DNA of 64,000 nt from Mesocentrotus franciscanus (GCA_037976565.1 CP137666.1:48511271-48575270), one strand, 5' to 3'. Positions 1 to 12,567 are shown, counted from the stretch's first letter. The notes: a model not told the origin generated them from the sequence alone. Numbers and translations are program-made.

Positions 1-102
1 TATCACTCCCTCGGTGGTGTTCATACCGGCCCTTCTATCACCCCTCGGCTTCCCCTCGGGGATGATAGAAGGGCAGGTATGAACAGCACCTTGGGAGTGA
101 TA
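1..102. repeat. Imperfect hairpin (foldback) at window edge
   Basis: Positions 1-42 are the reverse complement of 61-102 with about five mismatches, and an 18-nt C-rich loop lies between them. The ends read TATCACTCCC / GGGAGTGATA. It looks like a small non-autonomous foldback element. Any target duplication on the left is outside the window. Confidence 0.75.
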
Positions 103-853
103 ATTTCCACCATCATCCTCATGAGCAGTCAATATTTGTATATTTACCTGCATTTTTTCCTTGTCATTTTGCCATTTTCAAAGGTTTACAAATGTTCACT
201 GTATACTTAATATTTTCAATAATTTCTCAAAAGTAGTTGAATTGTGCATACATATGTAGCTATCTTTGAAAATTAAACTTTAAAAATTGTAAAATTTAAA
301 AGCATGAAAATTATTGTTTAGCAGGTTTAATAATAAAATTTTCTCTTCTAGTAGCTTCTTGCACTTGGGAAACACAATAAAGAAAATATGCCATGATTAG
401 CTACACACTATTCTTAGACAAAATATTCCACTCAATATATTGTATTTGGTTGTTTTGCACTCAACTATTCTTTACGTGGCATATACGTCATAGCCCTAAA
501 ATATGCAATACAACCTTTAATCTTATCTCTCATAACTAAAATTCTATCAATAAAATTAGTCAGGTTTATGTGTACTCTATGTATAACTTAGGGACAATAA
601 ATCATTCAAAAAGGTTATCGAGCTGGCAAACAAGTGTGACGTGAGCAAATGAATTATTAATTATTTCCTTGCAAATTACCAATAAACTTGTTCATGGTAA
701 AAATGCTGAAACGCAATTAGTATTCCTCGACACAAGCCATCAATGGTACAAACATAATGGGCTCTCACTTTCGTGACTAAGACAACTATCTGCTCTCCTG
801 TTCTTTCCGGTTCTTTCTGGTAAGGGTCTTTTAATGGGTATTGTCTAACTTAC
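103..853 (-). other. Intron of the SLC39A-like gene
   Basis: This follows the GTAAGT donor (848-853, minus strand) of the transmembrane exon. I find no further ZIP exon, so the downstream exons with TM3-TM8 must lie left of position 1. The stretch is AT-rich, with no other feature seen. Confidence 0.6.
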
Positions 854-1029
854 ATGAGGTAGAAGATGGAGTACAGAGTCACCACTGAGCGTGCCCACTG
901 CCATGGCAACCAGAAAGGAAAGCAGCCGACCGTACGCGAGAGGGAAGCGCTGAATACATGGCACCATCATGATACAGGTTATTGAGGCAACGCTGATCAT
1001 GGTCACTGCTCCGATGGAGTAGCCCCATA
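854..1029 (-). CDS. SLC39A/ZIP metal transporter, coding exon with TM1-TM2
   Basis: This 176-nt exon (2 nt + 58 codons) has acceptor TTTGACAG before it and donor GTAAGT after it. It encodes the start of the ZIP transport domain. TM1 begins WGYSIGAVTMISVAS, followed by a short basic loop. TM2 contains AVGTLSGDSVLHLLPH, a hallmark of LIV-1-subfamily ZIPs (SLC39A5/6/10 type; family knowledge). The family imports Zn2+ and other divalent metals across the plasma or vesicle membrane. The two leading bases complete the codon left by the exon ending at 6254 (C + TA = Leu), so the junction is in frame. The exon continues into others beyond the left edge, so the catalytic HEXPHE-type TM5 motif cannot be checked. 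The paralogue is not assigned. Confidence 0.93.
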
Positions 1030-1548
1030 CTGTCAAAGATATGGAGGGAAGAGCAAAGAGTTAATCTTTTTGTTCATTTGTGTAATTGCCACTTTCAGAC
1101 TCAAGATCAGTCATTCAATGATAATGCTTTACGTGGAGAAGCTGGTTAATGAATCTCTAGACTCTATACATGCATGTAGGTTATAAAAACAGTGAGAAAA
1201 GATAAGAAAATACTGGTGTGTAAATCTACAGAGCATACATTGATAATACCAATAATGACCATACAATCTACACACCTCCAGGAGGAATTGAAGATGGATT
1301 TTCAGTTTTACCAACTACTGGCTTGGGCTACCTCCAAAATGCTTCCAAATACAAGATTATTCTTTCTTTAAAGGTTAATTTCATTAATTTATCTGCTCCA
1401 ATACTAGAATCTATCACAAAGGCTAAAATAAACTTTAAAAATCTTAAGAAATTTTCCTGTAGAAAGTTTAAAACAGTTACAAGGTAAGCATAGCAGCAGA
1501 AGGAAAATATTTTGAGTCCTACAAAACTACTAAACTATCATATGTTTG

Positions 1549-1608
1549 GAGCCAGAAGGGCGTTAAACTCATAAAACACTTTAACACAGGGTTAACATCC
1601 TTCAGGCT
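1549..1608. repeat. Short CCAGAAGG-type hairpin
   Basis: GAGCCAGAAGGGCGTTAA is followed about 30 nt later by its approximate complement GTTAACATCCTTCAGGCT. This is the same short hairpin family seen at 44.2, 52.6, 52.7, 53.7 and 54.2 kb. Confidence 0.6.
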
Positions 1609-2071
1609 GTAAACAGACAATATGTGGTGTACAGAAAGATAAGAGGCACCACAGGAGAGAATTCTATGGGCAAAACCAGAGGTGTCCTCTCATGTAATTT
1701 GGCACCGATTCGGTTTTCACAAAGTATTTTGAACACCCTTCTAAGACCATCATCACATCACCTTTTTGATCAAAGCATGCTGTGGGTCAAGGACAAATAT
1801 TTAAGTCAATCTGTCGTTGATTCAGCAGACTCCACATATGTATATCTATTTTCCTTCCTTTCTCAAATATTTTATGGATGTACTGTACTACCAGTAAACA
1901 TGTCAACTTGGACAAAAAAAAATTGTTATCTTGGATCAAGAAATTACAGAAGCCAGAAGGACACAAGTACGTTTTCATACACGTACATATCACCTATTTT
2001 AGTACGTACATGTAGCTTGGCTGACTTCAAAAATATATTTTTGTGCAGGCTTTTGTTGGCAAAATAAGTAT

Positions 2072-2270
2072 CAGGGCTTAAATTAATCCGAGGCCACCAA
2101 GGCCACCAAGGCCATGGCCTTGGATGCCCTTTTGACTGGCCTCAATGCCCCTCTCATTGGCCTTGGAGATTTTTTGTGCCCTTTCCAATTCTTCCTATTT
2201 GTGCTGTAATATAGGAATGTGCCCTACAGAAAAGTGGCCTTGCCCTAAAAATATTGAAATTTAAGGCCTG
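2072..2270. mobile_element. Small hAT-like MITE
   Basis: The terminal inverted repeats are CAGGGCTTAAATT (left) and AATTTAAGGCCTG (right), and AAGTAT directly flanks both ends (2066-2071, 2271-2276). The interior is rich in GGCC and contains an 18-bp perfect palindrome, CCAAGGCCATGGCCTTGG, at 2106-2123. CAGGG-type termini are typical of hAT elements, which make 8-bp duplications. Only six bases match here, so the superfamily is tentative. Confidence 0.6.
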
Positions 2271-2775
2271 AAGTATGAATGCCTTTTCTAAACATTTCTA
2301 TACTGTTTTGTATGCCTCAGTAAACATAGAGTTCATGATGCCACAGTATTTGATTGCTCTAAGAGCATTTACAGATGGGAGCATCCATTCAGGTTTCTTA
2401 CAAAAAGAAGTCAAACGTATATAAACTTGGGTCTATCATTTTCAGACATCAAAGAATAGTTTGGACAAATTTGGTGTGAAAAAGATAGCTAGCACAAGTA
2501 TTGTCACACAAAAAACATATATTTGTTTAGGACAACCCCCCAAGACACCAGAACCACTCAATCAATAGCTGGACTTGGCTACACCACGGCTGCTAAATTT
2601 ACTATACAGTATGGTGATTACAGCTCAGGTTTCCACAGGCAAAATTTTGAACTGGTAACAAACGATCTACCATACGTTACTCATGTCTTCACTGCATGGA
2701 ACACCCCCCTCCCCTCCCTCTAAATACAGTCAAAATGACAGACAAAATAAAGATCAAATTCCCCCACACTGACCT

Positions 2776-3405
2776 TAAAATCTCTGTGTACAAGACACTT
2801 TTTTCCGTCTGCAAAATTCAAAAGTCGGGGGTGCGTCTTATAGACAGGTACAGGATATTTTGAGTCCTCAAAATGCTACTTTTTAGTGGTTTTCGATAAT
2901 CTCTGTGTCTCAACATAAACTACATAATGCGAATGAAGAATAGGATGTACTATTTAAAGTTAACCTACGTTCCTAATTTGAAGGGAAAAGATTTTTTTGT
3001 TTTTTTAAGTCTTGATTTTATTATGCCCCTTCACATACATGTACCACGTACTCTGCCAGCCGAAGCTCAACCGTGCCTGGTAGAACAACGGTATGGTCCC
3101 AGCTCACACACATACGGGATATCGACTCACCATTCAGAAACTAGAACCAAACTAGCCTATGTCCGAATTTCTGTTTAGACTCGTAGGCAGATTTGTCTGT
3201 CATCTTTAGTTTTAAAAACAAGATTGTTACTATTATTTTTGACAAGTTCACAAGCACAAATCGGCACCTTTAACTTAGCCGAATGGGTTTTCTAACATAC
3301 TACAATGTACGGTGTCTGCAAAAAAGTAAAAAAGCAATTTTAAAAAATTTAAAAATAGGGGTGCGTCTTATACACACAGGTGCATCGTATACATGGAGAT
3401 TTACA
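2776..3405. mobile_element. Possible decayed DNA transposon with repeated GTGCGTCTTATA motif
   Basis: GGGGTGCGTCTTATA occurs near 2827 and 3358. The outer ends are loosely inverted (AAATCTCTGTGTACAAGAC on the left; the complement of the right end reads AAATCTCCATGTATACGA). There is no coding capacity. The ends and class are uncertain. Confidence 0.4.
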
Positions 3406-3911
3406 GTAATGCAAAATTTCGTGAAATTTTGAAAATTGGATGGAAAGAAATTCTTTAAAATTTTGATAAATTTGGATGCCCCTGTGGATGTATTATAAAC
3501 ACTAGAAAATTTAGCACCTAAAATACTTCTGCTTTCGAGCAAACTGAATAATCAAAATTGACCGGTGCTCCTGGTAAATTTCAAATATTTCAAATAGCGC
3601 ATAAGGCCATTCCATGGTAGCTGCGACCATGAAAATCTCGGAATATACAGTTCTGATATATAATTGCCAAACGGGAATAGCAAATCGGTCGATTGTAGTC
3701 AAGAAACATTGTTTTAAAGCTAAAGTAATATCAGTCTTGAGAGGGAGCTATACAACATAAAGAGTTTATTATTTACAATTTCATCACTTTAGACTCGATT
3801 TCAACCCAGCAACGATCATTGAATACCTGGTATTGTAAAATCGCATATGCTTCCAATATGTTCATTTGAACCAAATTCATGACCCCATACCAAACTTTGT
3901 ATTACCAGATA

Positions 3912-4112
3912 CCTTTAATTTTAAGAAAGTGTGAGGTTGTGAACCTTAATACATTTCTGTACCAGCAAACAAAATAAAGTTGATACTACCTGTCATAAAA
4001 ACATTCACACTGGCTTTAAAATCGTTAATTTTAAGAAAGTGTTAACCATAACACATTTCTGTACCAGCAAACAAAACAAAGTTGGGACTAACCGTCATAA
4101 AAACATGCACAT
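3912..4112. repeat. Tandem duplication of ~105 bp
   Basis: A block starting TTAATTTTAAGAAAGTGT and containing TTTCTGTACCAGCAAAC and GTCATAAAAACAT occurs twice in a row, with several substitutions and a short indel between copies. Confidence 0.7.
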
Positions 4113-6253
4113 AAATTTTTCCTCCTCAAGGAATTTGCATCTTCACTTGCATACACTGTAGACAGACCCAATTCCTTTACCAGCATAAAAAGGATAACCA
4201 CTATCAAGTTTGAGTCTGATACACTGTCATAAAAAGAGTTTTCTGGATCATCGTCTTTCCCCCTCCCTTACACGGTGTAGGGAAAATCAGGAAGGAAAAA
4301 AAAAAATCGGGAAAATAAACAAAAAACGGGAAACCGATTTTAAATCGGGTAATTATCAGGTCTGTTTATTGCACACAGTTGCCATTCATAAATTACATGT
4401 TGTAAAAATAAAACTGTGGTTTACCACTTCATATTTGAATGAACCTTAAAGGGATCCGGTAACTTTGTCTCAGATTCTGAAACAAAATCCTGGATTTAGC
4501 TCATGCTGCAACGATAATTATAAACCTTTAGGTCAGTCAGGAACCCCATGACTTTTACAAGCCGATTGCCTGTCTGATTATCAAGATATTTATGATTGGA
4601 AATCGAAACCAAATTTTGCGTTTTCCTAACGGTTTTCATAACACTACAGTCTATTGGGGAAAACGAGTATGGTAAAACCTGTTACTCAAAGATTTTTACT
4701 TTTTTGAGGCACATCTTGATCATTTTGAAGCGCAATTTTTTTTTAGGGCTTCAATATTACACCATATCACAGACACTGATAACACGTAGGGCCGTGCATC
4801 TCAGATTTAATATTGTTAAACGATGCCTTTAATGCTGAGGTTTGTGATGCAAATGTATGATACAAAGACTGCTATTCTAACAACACAAAATGTAAAAAAA
4901 ATATCAAACACAGTCTTCGTCCTTCCTAGACAGGAAAGACTTTCTATATTGTACATAAACATTGAATGTAACAAGCAAAAAAATGAAAGAATGTGGGGGA
5001 AATTCACCTTGAGATCAAACTAATGAAAATGAAAAATTGCATAACCCACTAGTGGGCGGCTATAACCCACGCAAGGCCAATTCAGATAATTAAAGTGAAT
5101 TTTTTTTTTTAATCAAGCCAAAGTATTGTTTATTAATTAAACATTCTGAAGCATACAAGGTCTATTGATAATCAATATCCAAGCACTTTTTGCTCTGATG
5201 GCATATTTTATCATTTTTGTGACTTTACAAATAGCTACAGGATGTATACAGGAAGGGATGGCTAGTTGGGTCATGTACATTAATATTGGAAAAGGTCACT
5301 AGAATTTTTTTTTTTTTAAATTAATCTAGGTATTAAAATTAAATGCTCATGCAAAGAGAAATGGCAATGAAAGGGGCTTCTGAGCAGGAACAAAGGAGAC
5401 AGCATAGAAAAAAAATAGAAAAATATGAACAAAATGGGAAAGATCAAGTAAAGCAGTCTGCAAAGAAACTAAAACTGAATCTTCAAGCAATCATATTTTG
5501 TGATGTCTAATGTATTATACATGACAAACTGCGATGTTCTAGACTGTCTTTAGGTGGAGGGACAGTATGTGAACCCTGCTCTTGATGAAACCGTGTTGTA
5601 CTGTCCCTGACAGACTCAACCACCACTATGCACATCTTTCAAATGATTTTCAAGTGATTTGTCAACTTCCATGTTCATCAGATTCGGTACAACTCAGTTC
5701 CAATGAGAGCAGAGACGCTAGAGCAATGAAGCCATGCATTGAACGGGATTTGACCCCCTATTACTCCTTGATTCTGCCATAGTAAGGCAGAGGGGGTTTG
5801 GGAATGCTGAATGAAACATTGTTCAAGTGCTACATACATGTATATTTATCAACCTGAATTATTATATAATCCATCGAATCATCTTTTGGCATGATTTTGG
5901 AGGCCCCTCGTTATGGTGCATTGAGTGTTCTTATGATTGTGAAGCAGTCTCCATGTACATTTGTTCACATCACATAATAACAATATGAAGCCGCTTTCAT
6001 TCATTGTGGTCACCACCCTAAAAACTGCCATGACAAAATAATGTGACATGAGTATAATGCACTTCACATTTATCTATCTCATAACACATAGACAAGTGAA
6101 CAAAGCCCTTTTGTTGTGTGTCAGCTTCTTTTTCACTCCCACTTTCCAGTGATTTACATGAACAAGTAAAATGGTTATATTTTGTGCCAAAGCAGATGTT
6201 TTAAAGGCAATTTACTTGGCCATAAGGCCTAAAAGTAGTTTCAAACTGCTTAC

Positions 6254-6473
6254 GTTGTCCTTGGTGCACCTTGGACGGTTCTTTAGCAGGGGTTGGTAAA
6301 GGCTCGTCGGTGTGGTTGTGCCCATCCTCTGGTTGGTGGATGTCATACACGATGCAGGCATGACTGTCCAACTGCTGGAGTAGGATGGGGCACAGCTGGA
6401 GAAATTGTAACGGTACGATGCCTTCGGATGGGATAAGATCAAACGTGTCAAGGATTTCATCAGTGGACAGGCA
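6254..6473 (-). CDS. SLC39A/ZIP metal transporter, ectodomain exon with PAL-like motif
   Basis: This 220-nt exon (73 codons + 1 nt) has acceptor TTTTTTCCAG and donor CAAC|GTAAGC. It encodes the membrane-proximal part of the ZIP ectodomain. It begins CLSTDEILDTF, then LQLCPILLQQLDSHAC, matching the conserved CPALL ('PAL') block of LIV-1 ZIP proteins, here CPILL. Cysteines at residues 153, 180 and 192 of the assembled protein are probably disulphide-bonded. A His/Asp-rich stretch (HQPEDGHNHTDE) precedes a Pro/Lys linker to TM1. A second GT (GTAAAT at 6215) would extend the exon but would break the reading frame into the TM exon. The GTAAGC donor gives in-frame joining, so I chose it. Confidence 0.88.
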
Positions 6474-6744
6474 CTGGAAAAAAATTAAGAGGAAATTATT
6501 CAGAAAGATCATTCATTTAATCTTTCTACTCATGATTTTTTGCTCTCACTAATCCATACCTCACATACCAGTATTTATATTCATTCTTTGAGTATTAAAT
6601 GTTACTAAGATGAAACAATAGAAATAACTCATACACACACGCTTTTATCATGAACCATACAATTAATATTTTACCCGGATGCTTCTTGTATGAAGCAATA
6701 AACTTGAAACCAAAGCTCCCGGGTAAGACACCCACCCCCTATTA

Positions 6745-7768
6745 GGCAAAAAAAAAAAAATCATTTGGTTGTCCTCGATTGCTTTTCTGGAGTAGGGGCG
6801 GGCGGGGGTATTTTTGTTTCTATTCCATTTCATTTTTTTTCCCTCTTCATTTGGACTCTTTACTTCCTATTTATTTTCATTTTTTTGTTCAAATCATGAA
6901 GCCAATATTATTATTTTAACACAAAAAGAATCCCAGAAAAAAGTTAAGAATTGCCATGGCAATATTCAATTTCATTTTTACTGTTTCGGAGGTAGTTTTC
7001 GGATATAGCAAGGCAGTTTTCAGCCGCATGTTCAAAGTCAATAGGGAGCGCACGCGCGTCGTTCATTCGCCCGCTGATCTATAGCGCGTGCGGCCAGAGC
7101 ATGTATCCCACGCCAGAGCTGGCCGCGCCAAAAATTACCCCTGCATTGATCATGTGTGCACTATAGTATCCAACTGCAGTGATTGAATACATGCTGTGAG
7201 ACACTTTTGAGTATGTGATACATGAAAAATCGCGATCTAATTCTGAAAAATACTAATACAGCTCAGGTTTTGGTACCCATCTTCCTTACAGACACACGTA
7301 AGATATTTGATTTTTCTGATTCAGGTAGCAGGACCGCAGGACCGCCGAATGGCGCCGATTACATTGCTAAAATGTGATATTTAAAGATACATTTTTCATT
7401 GCAAATGTGGTTCTCCTGTGACTCTGAAATGTATTGTATGTGGGTGATATGTGATATGCTATTATGCTATGTATTTTAAAGTGATTTCACCATGCATACA
7501 ACGGACCCGCCGAAAATTGCCATCTGGCCGAAAACTCCCTCTTCTACTCTTATTATAATATAAAGACAGAATTGCGTACTGAAAGCCCAAATTGGCGACG
7601 GAACACATTTTGATCCTTGCAACATGCATAAAATGGTATGTTTGGCGTCTAAAATTGCTCCAAAAAAACTTTTAAATGCTTTAAAAAATGCTTTAAAAAA
7701 AAAATGATGAGCGGGCCGAAAATGGGGAGCGGGTGGTTGAGGACAACCAAATGATTTTGTTTTCGGCC
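6745..7768. mobile_element. Harbinger-like non-autonomous DNA transposon, copy 1
   Basis: The ends are GGC(A)n-TCATTTGGTTGTCCTC and its inverse GAGGACAACCAAATGA-TTTTCGGCC, flanked by a 3-bp TTA duplication (6742-6744 and 7769-7771). A TWA 3-bp duplication is typical of PIF/Harbinger (family knowledge). The interior has a CpG-rich stretch near 7040-7140 and no transposase frame. A second copy in reverse orientation lies at 45420-46430. Confidence 0.8.
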
Positions 7769-9129
7769 TTACCCCCACCTTTATCATCCCCCCCCCCCAA
7801 ATAAAAAGCTCATATTTCAGTAACTGACTTTCCTAAATGAGGATGCAACATGTGACATGATGACATTAACAAAAGAAACAGGGTTCAAGAGTAAACAAAT
7901 TAAGACACCCTTGACAAATGGGCCCCTAAATTCTAACTTCAGACCCCAAAATCCAAAGTTTTAACAGGTGGTTCAATCATACATGTACAGTCCCTACAAA
8001 TTTTAGTCTGGACCTCCTTTAAAGTAGATCAGTCTGGAACCATTAAAAAGAGTAGAGCCATGATGTAATGATACATTCAAAGTTGCCCAACAGACCGGTT
8101 TACTAACATATTCAAATTTTATGCATACTTTTTAAACAACAAAAGTTGTTCTTGACAACCTTGCCAGAGGCTTGTCTGACAAAATAGCAACAAATACATG
8201 CAAAATGGATTCCAAGTACTGTAGTTCATTCATTAATAAAAGGTTAGTGGAATACCTTGTCACTAGGTCCCCAGGAAAGAAACATCCATAAACTTGAATA
8301 CGTTAGTAAACCGGTGTATTACATGTATATGTACATGTATTTCCAAATATTATTTACATGTAGCCTACTAAAAACACTCCTAAATAATCCATACATTGAC
8401 CACTTCTCATGATAAGTTAAGCTTCAGTGAGCTGCATTTATACAGGTGGACCACTTTTCACTATTAATCATTTTAATATTATTTTTAAACACCTGTTGCA
8501 GGCCTCAAACAAATTAAAAATCCCATTGCAGAAGTAGCCTCCATATTTACACGCACTGTAAAATGTAAATAATTGAAATTACAGGCTTCAGGGGCACACA
8601 GGTGTATTATTTTAATCAATTATATTGCATATTACAGATAATTCTTTCATGGAAGCAACTAATCAGGTGATTCAATGCAATTACACATTAGCATCATTAC
8701 TGTATCATCAGCATTGCAATAAAGTACATTAATATAATTAGTCAGTAGACTTACAAATTTACAATAAGCCCGCCCCGCCTCCCTTGTCATTACAAAGCAG
8801 ATTTATTGCATGAATAAGTGGAGCTACAATTTCTTGTATATCGCTATAAACAAAAATTATTGTGAAGGAATGTCAGTTTTACCCACGATTTCTCAGTGTG
8901 AAAGACGTTTTTTTTCTCTATTTTCCACAGCTATTTTGAGCTTTCAACAGCTATACCTGTATGTCAGCTCCTGTCTAATACTTTCATTAATCTGGCAGAC
9001 ACAAATATATCATTTAAGGACAAATTGGAATGCAGTATGGTGACCATTACGACACCACTATTCAGTGAAATTGCAGCAGGTATTGCATTCATCATTCCCT
9101 CTATTTACATTTTCTATGAACTGCATATA

Positions 9130-9319
9130 CAGTCAAACCTGTCTATAGCGACCGCCCAAGGGAAACACAAAAAGTGGTCTTTGTAGACAGGTGGTCTTTG
9201 TAGACAGGTTCCTTTAGTACATGTTTCAATGAGATACCATTTTCAAGGGAAACAACAAATGTGGTCCTTGTAGACAGGTGGTCTTTGTAGACAGGTGGTC
9301 ACTAAAGCAGGTTTGACTG
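9130..9319. mobile_element. Tc1/mariner-like MITE
   Basis: The termini are CAGTCAAACCTGTCTATAG and its approximate inverse CTAAAGCAGGTTTGACTG, flanked by TA on both sides (9128-9129, 9320-9321). Inside, GGTCTTTGTAGACAGG recurs several times. A TA target and this size suit a pogo/Tc1-type MITE. There is no coding capacity. Confidence 0.75.
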
Positions 9320-10549
9320 TAAAACAAAAATGTGTGTCACAAGGTTAACAAGTACATGTGTAGGACCATACCCATTACCCAGTGTTATCCACTCTTCCAT
9401 AATTTAGTTTTAATATTTGTCCCTGGATGGGGCTCATATTCAGGGACCACCTGTTTGCGATTATCTCCATACAGTGTCTGTTCTATGACCTTGACTATCC
9501 ACAGACAAAGACTTACCTCACCACTTTTCGATTGTTGTTCTAATCGCTTTCTATCAATTGTTTCAATCTCTTGACAACTGCTACAAAAATTTGACAATTG
9601 CTTCATCAAAATTGTGTGAGGCTTTTTTCTTTCTTTTTTTGCTGCATAGCTTTTCTGATTATGTTTTTTTTTAAGGGGGATCAAACACATTTTCATAGAT
9701 CAGCATATGTCAGCAATAGTACAGTATGTTTGCCATACACGTACATGAGTACACCTACAATGTAAATAGAAAATGCTAGGCCTACATTTATTGATGTTAA
9801 GTTCTGACTGTTCTCTTCTGTAAATTCAAAATCCACAATGAGCTCTACATTTTACATGATTCTGCTCTACTTGAATATGGTCTTTCCATTTTCCAATGAC
9901 TTGTATCATACATATATTTGGAGTCTCTTAATCAATTTTTATAATATTGTACGATGTCAGGTGAGAAAAATATATAGTACAGTCACAGTGTATATACAGC
10001 AACTGTACATTTCTCTCAACTCTCTTCTAGATTTTCTTGTACTGCTTTCCAGGTGTTACAGGACTTCAAAAAGATTAAGACCTGTTTTTAACACATAAAA
10101 ATATCTGGCGCATGAATACAAATATTTGAACAGTTATTTAAACAAGTAACACAATATACAACAGGTATCATACCGATTTCTTGAAATACAAGGACTGAAC
10201 ATTTGTTTCAATGCCTCCAGTGGGAACTGTATGTTGGCCTACATATCAACTATGTCCCTCTTGGACTCCTGGAGAGATCATTTCATGTTCTCTGTGAAAC
10301 ATCCAAACAGGCAACCTTGTGTAACAGGGGTGTGTTGTTTACAAATTTAACAGAAAACGTAAGACAACCATTTCAAATGGTCTGTGTACGATATTCGCCC
10401 AGAAGTTGTATAAATAGTCATTTGAAATATTTCTATTTTAATGGTTCACTTTTCTTCATATTCCCTGGGTTAAGTAGAATATATATTTTGTTGACAATGC
10501 AGAGAAAAGAATAAATGTGAACTAATCCAAATCTACAATATATTCCTAC

Positions 10550-11006
10550 CTTGGTTGTGTGTTGTAGCATAGTATTGTGATGATCAAGATGTTCGGTGTA
10601 ATGAGTTCTCCCCTTCATACTTTCACTAGCGGTGGAATTTACATCAGACGTCGTAGAACCAGGCTGAGAAACATTTTCTTCTTGATTCGTGGAATGCATC
10701 AGGCCATCTCTGACAGCACCAAGGCCCATACTCTCCAGGAGTTGTCTAAAGCCGTTATACTCTAACTTGCTGTCATTTCCATACTTTGCAAAGAGTTCTG
10801 ACATGCAATCTCCGGTCCAGGAGTTGGATACTGTGCCGTTCGAGTCATTGCACAGAGCTTGTTGGATGGCATCGGCATCAGAGAATCCTTGCTCAGGCTG
10901 TGCTTCAGCATACCATACATGTATACAGCACAACATAAAGATATAGTGCATCAGCATAATGATGACAACTGTATGGGCTGGTTTACCTCTATCTAAAGAT
11001 GCCATT
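10550..11006 (-). CDS. SLC39A/ZIP metal transporter, first coding exon
   Basis: ATG is at 11005-11003, directly after acceptor TGTCTTTTACAG. The exon encodes 152 residues and ends AAG|GTAGGA in phase 0. The earlier in-frame Met (11029) lies upstream of this acceptor, in the intron, so I reject it. Residues 12-31 are a hydrophobic signal peptide with likely cleavage after AEA (residue 35). N-glycosylation sequons lie at Asn 53, 56, 78, 111 and 123. The block LFAKYGNDSKLEYNGFRQLL resembles the helix-rich N-terminal ectodomain of LIV-1 ZIPs (for example the LFGLYGENG-type region of SLC39A5). The end is His-rich (HYTEHLDHHN...QH), a common metal-binding feature of these transporters. Joined to the exons at 6473-6254 and 1029-854 it gives about 284 residues, the ectodomain plus TM1-TM2. 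Confidence 0.88.
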
Positions 11007-11414
11007 CTGTAAAAGACAATATGAGGCACAAATATTTAGAAACCTGATACCAGTGGATATACACTCTGGAGAAGAACCTCCATTTTTTTTCCTTTATCAA
11101 TTTCCTTAAACTTTAATAACTTTAATATTAAACCAGAACGTCAATGACGTAGCGCTCATCCGCATCTCGCAATAACAAATATCGTAAATTTTATGTGGTA
11201 CACTTTTGAACTGGTCAAAAAATAAAAATTTGATGCCCTGGAAGGGACATAATTTCATTTAAGTGTGTGTGATTGGGTTTTTCACAGACGTGTATCAATC
11301 AAATATGATTATTTACGTCTGGGGACCGACCTTTAACGTCACCATCCGAAAGATGTACAAGATTGAATAGAAACTAAAGGAAATGGAATGAAAAAATTTG
11401 TTGAAAAAGCAATT

Positions 11415-12446
11415 TTTATTTTTTAGCAAAGTTATTTTTGGAATAAATTTGCATAAATTACCACAATTAATTAATGGAGAACAATTTTAAAATTCTGTGT
11501 AGAAGGTTAGTGTACCAAAGTAAGCTCTACCAGATAAAGCAAACCAAATCAAAATCGGTAAAGAAATGAGGGAGAAGAAGCAATTTTTGTTATTTTTGGA
11601 ATAAATTTGCATAAATTACCATAATTAATTAATGGAGACCAATTTTAAAATTCTGTGTAGAAGGTTAGTGTACCAAAGTAAGCTCTACCAGATAAAGCAA
11701 ACCAAATCAAAATCGGTCAAGAAATGAGGGAGAAGAAGCAATTTTTGTTATTTTTGGAATAAATTTGCATAAATTACCATAATTAATTAATGGAGACCAA
11801 TTTTAAAATTCTGTGTAGAAGGTTAGTGTACCAAAGTAAGCTCTACCAGATAAAGCAAACCAAATCAAAATCGGTCTAGAAATGAAGGAGAAGAAGCATT
11901 TCTGTGATTTAGAATAAATTTGCATAAATTAACATAGATAATTATTGGAGAACAATTTTAAAATTCTGTGTAGAAGTTTAGTGTACCAAAGTTAGCTCTA
12001 CCAGATAAAGCAAACCAAATCAAAATCGGTCAAGAAATGAGGGAGAAGAAGCAATTTTTGTTATTTTTGGAATAAATTTGCATAAATTACCATAATTAAT
12101 TAATGGAGAACAATTTTAAAATTCTGTGTAGAAGTTTAGTGTACCAAAGTGAGCTCTACCAGATAAAGCAAACAAAATCAAATTGGTTGAGAAATGAAGG
12201 AGAAGAAGCATTTTTGGTGATTTCGAATAAATTTGCATAAATTAGCATAGATAATGAATTTCACGACTCTGTGTAGAAGTTTTAAATCCCCCTCCTAGCC
12301 CTATCATATGAAACAATCAGAATCAAAATCGGTTGAAAAATAACGAAGAAGAAGCATTTTGAATACTGTGGATGGACGAACGGACGGACGCCGGACGCCA
12401 CGCCATGGCATAAGCTCATTGGGCCCTTCGGGCCGGATGAGCTAAA
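11415..12446. repeat. 157-bp tandem array ending in a Helitron-like hairpin terminus
   Basis: About five to six copies of a 155-158-bp unit (containing AATAAATTTGCATAAATTA, TTAAAATTCTGTGTAGAAG and CTACCAGATAAAGCAAAC) run from about 11415 to 12340. Copies diverge toward the right end. The block ends in GGACGGACGCCGGACGCC, a GGCCC-TTC-GGGCC hairpin and GATGAGCTAA. Hairpin plus CTAA recalls a Helitron 3' end, but the next base is A rather than the usual T. The left boundary is unclear. Confidence 0.7.
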
Positions 12447-12567
12447 AACTCAGAAAAAGTGATAAATTTGTACTCCCTACACAATGCAAAATGCAGAGCA
12501 AAATCAAAATTATTTTATGCAATGTTCAGTTCAAACAAACTGCTCTTTCCTGGGATCAATAGAACCA

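Larger units (their letters stand above)
1030..6253 (-). other. Large intron of SLC39A-like gene
   Basis: No coding exon is recognisable here. The flanking exon phases already fit each other (1 nt + 2 nt), so none is required. It contains a CCAGAAGG hairpin (1549-1608), a small hAT-like MITE (2072-2270), a GTGCGTCTTATA-type repeat (about 2776-3405) and a ~105-bp duplication near 3.9-4.1 kb. The rest is AT-rich with nothing else seen. Confidence 0.65.
6474..10549 (-). other. Intron of SLC39A-like gene
   Basis: No exon is needed: the upstream exon ends in phase 0 and the next begins in phase 0. It contains the Harbinger-like element at 6745-7768 and a TA-flanked MITE at 9130-9319. The remainder (7.8-9.1 and 9.3-10.5 kb) is AT-rich with no recognised feature. 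Confidence 0.65.

Noticed and set aside
6216..6253. Extension of the ZIP ectodomain exon to the GTAAAT donor at 6215
   Set aside because: It would end in phase 0 and put the TM1-TM2 exon out of frame. The GTAAGC donor at 6253 restores phase.
10433..10549. C-terminal tail VGIYCRFGLVHIYSF of the long ZIP frame
   Set aside because: It is read-through into the intron past the GTAGGA donor.
11007..11029. Start of the ZIP protein at 11029
   Set aside because: It lies upstream of a strong acceptor (TTTTACAG) immediately before the next Met, and so is probably intronic.
11415..12446. Firm call as a Helitron
   Set aside because: The 3' hairpin plus CTAA fits, but the flanking base is A, no 5' TC end was located and no Rep/helicase is present.
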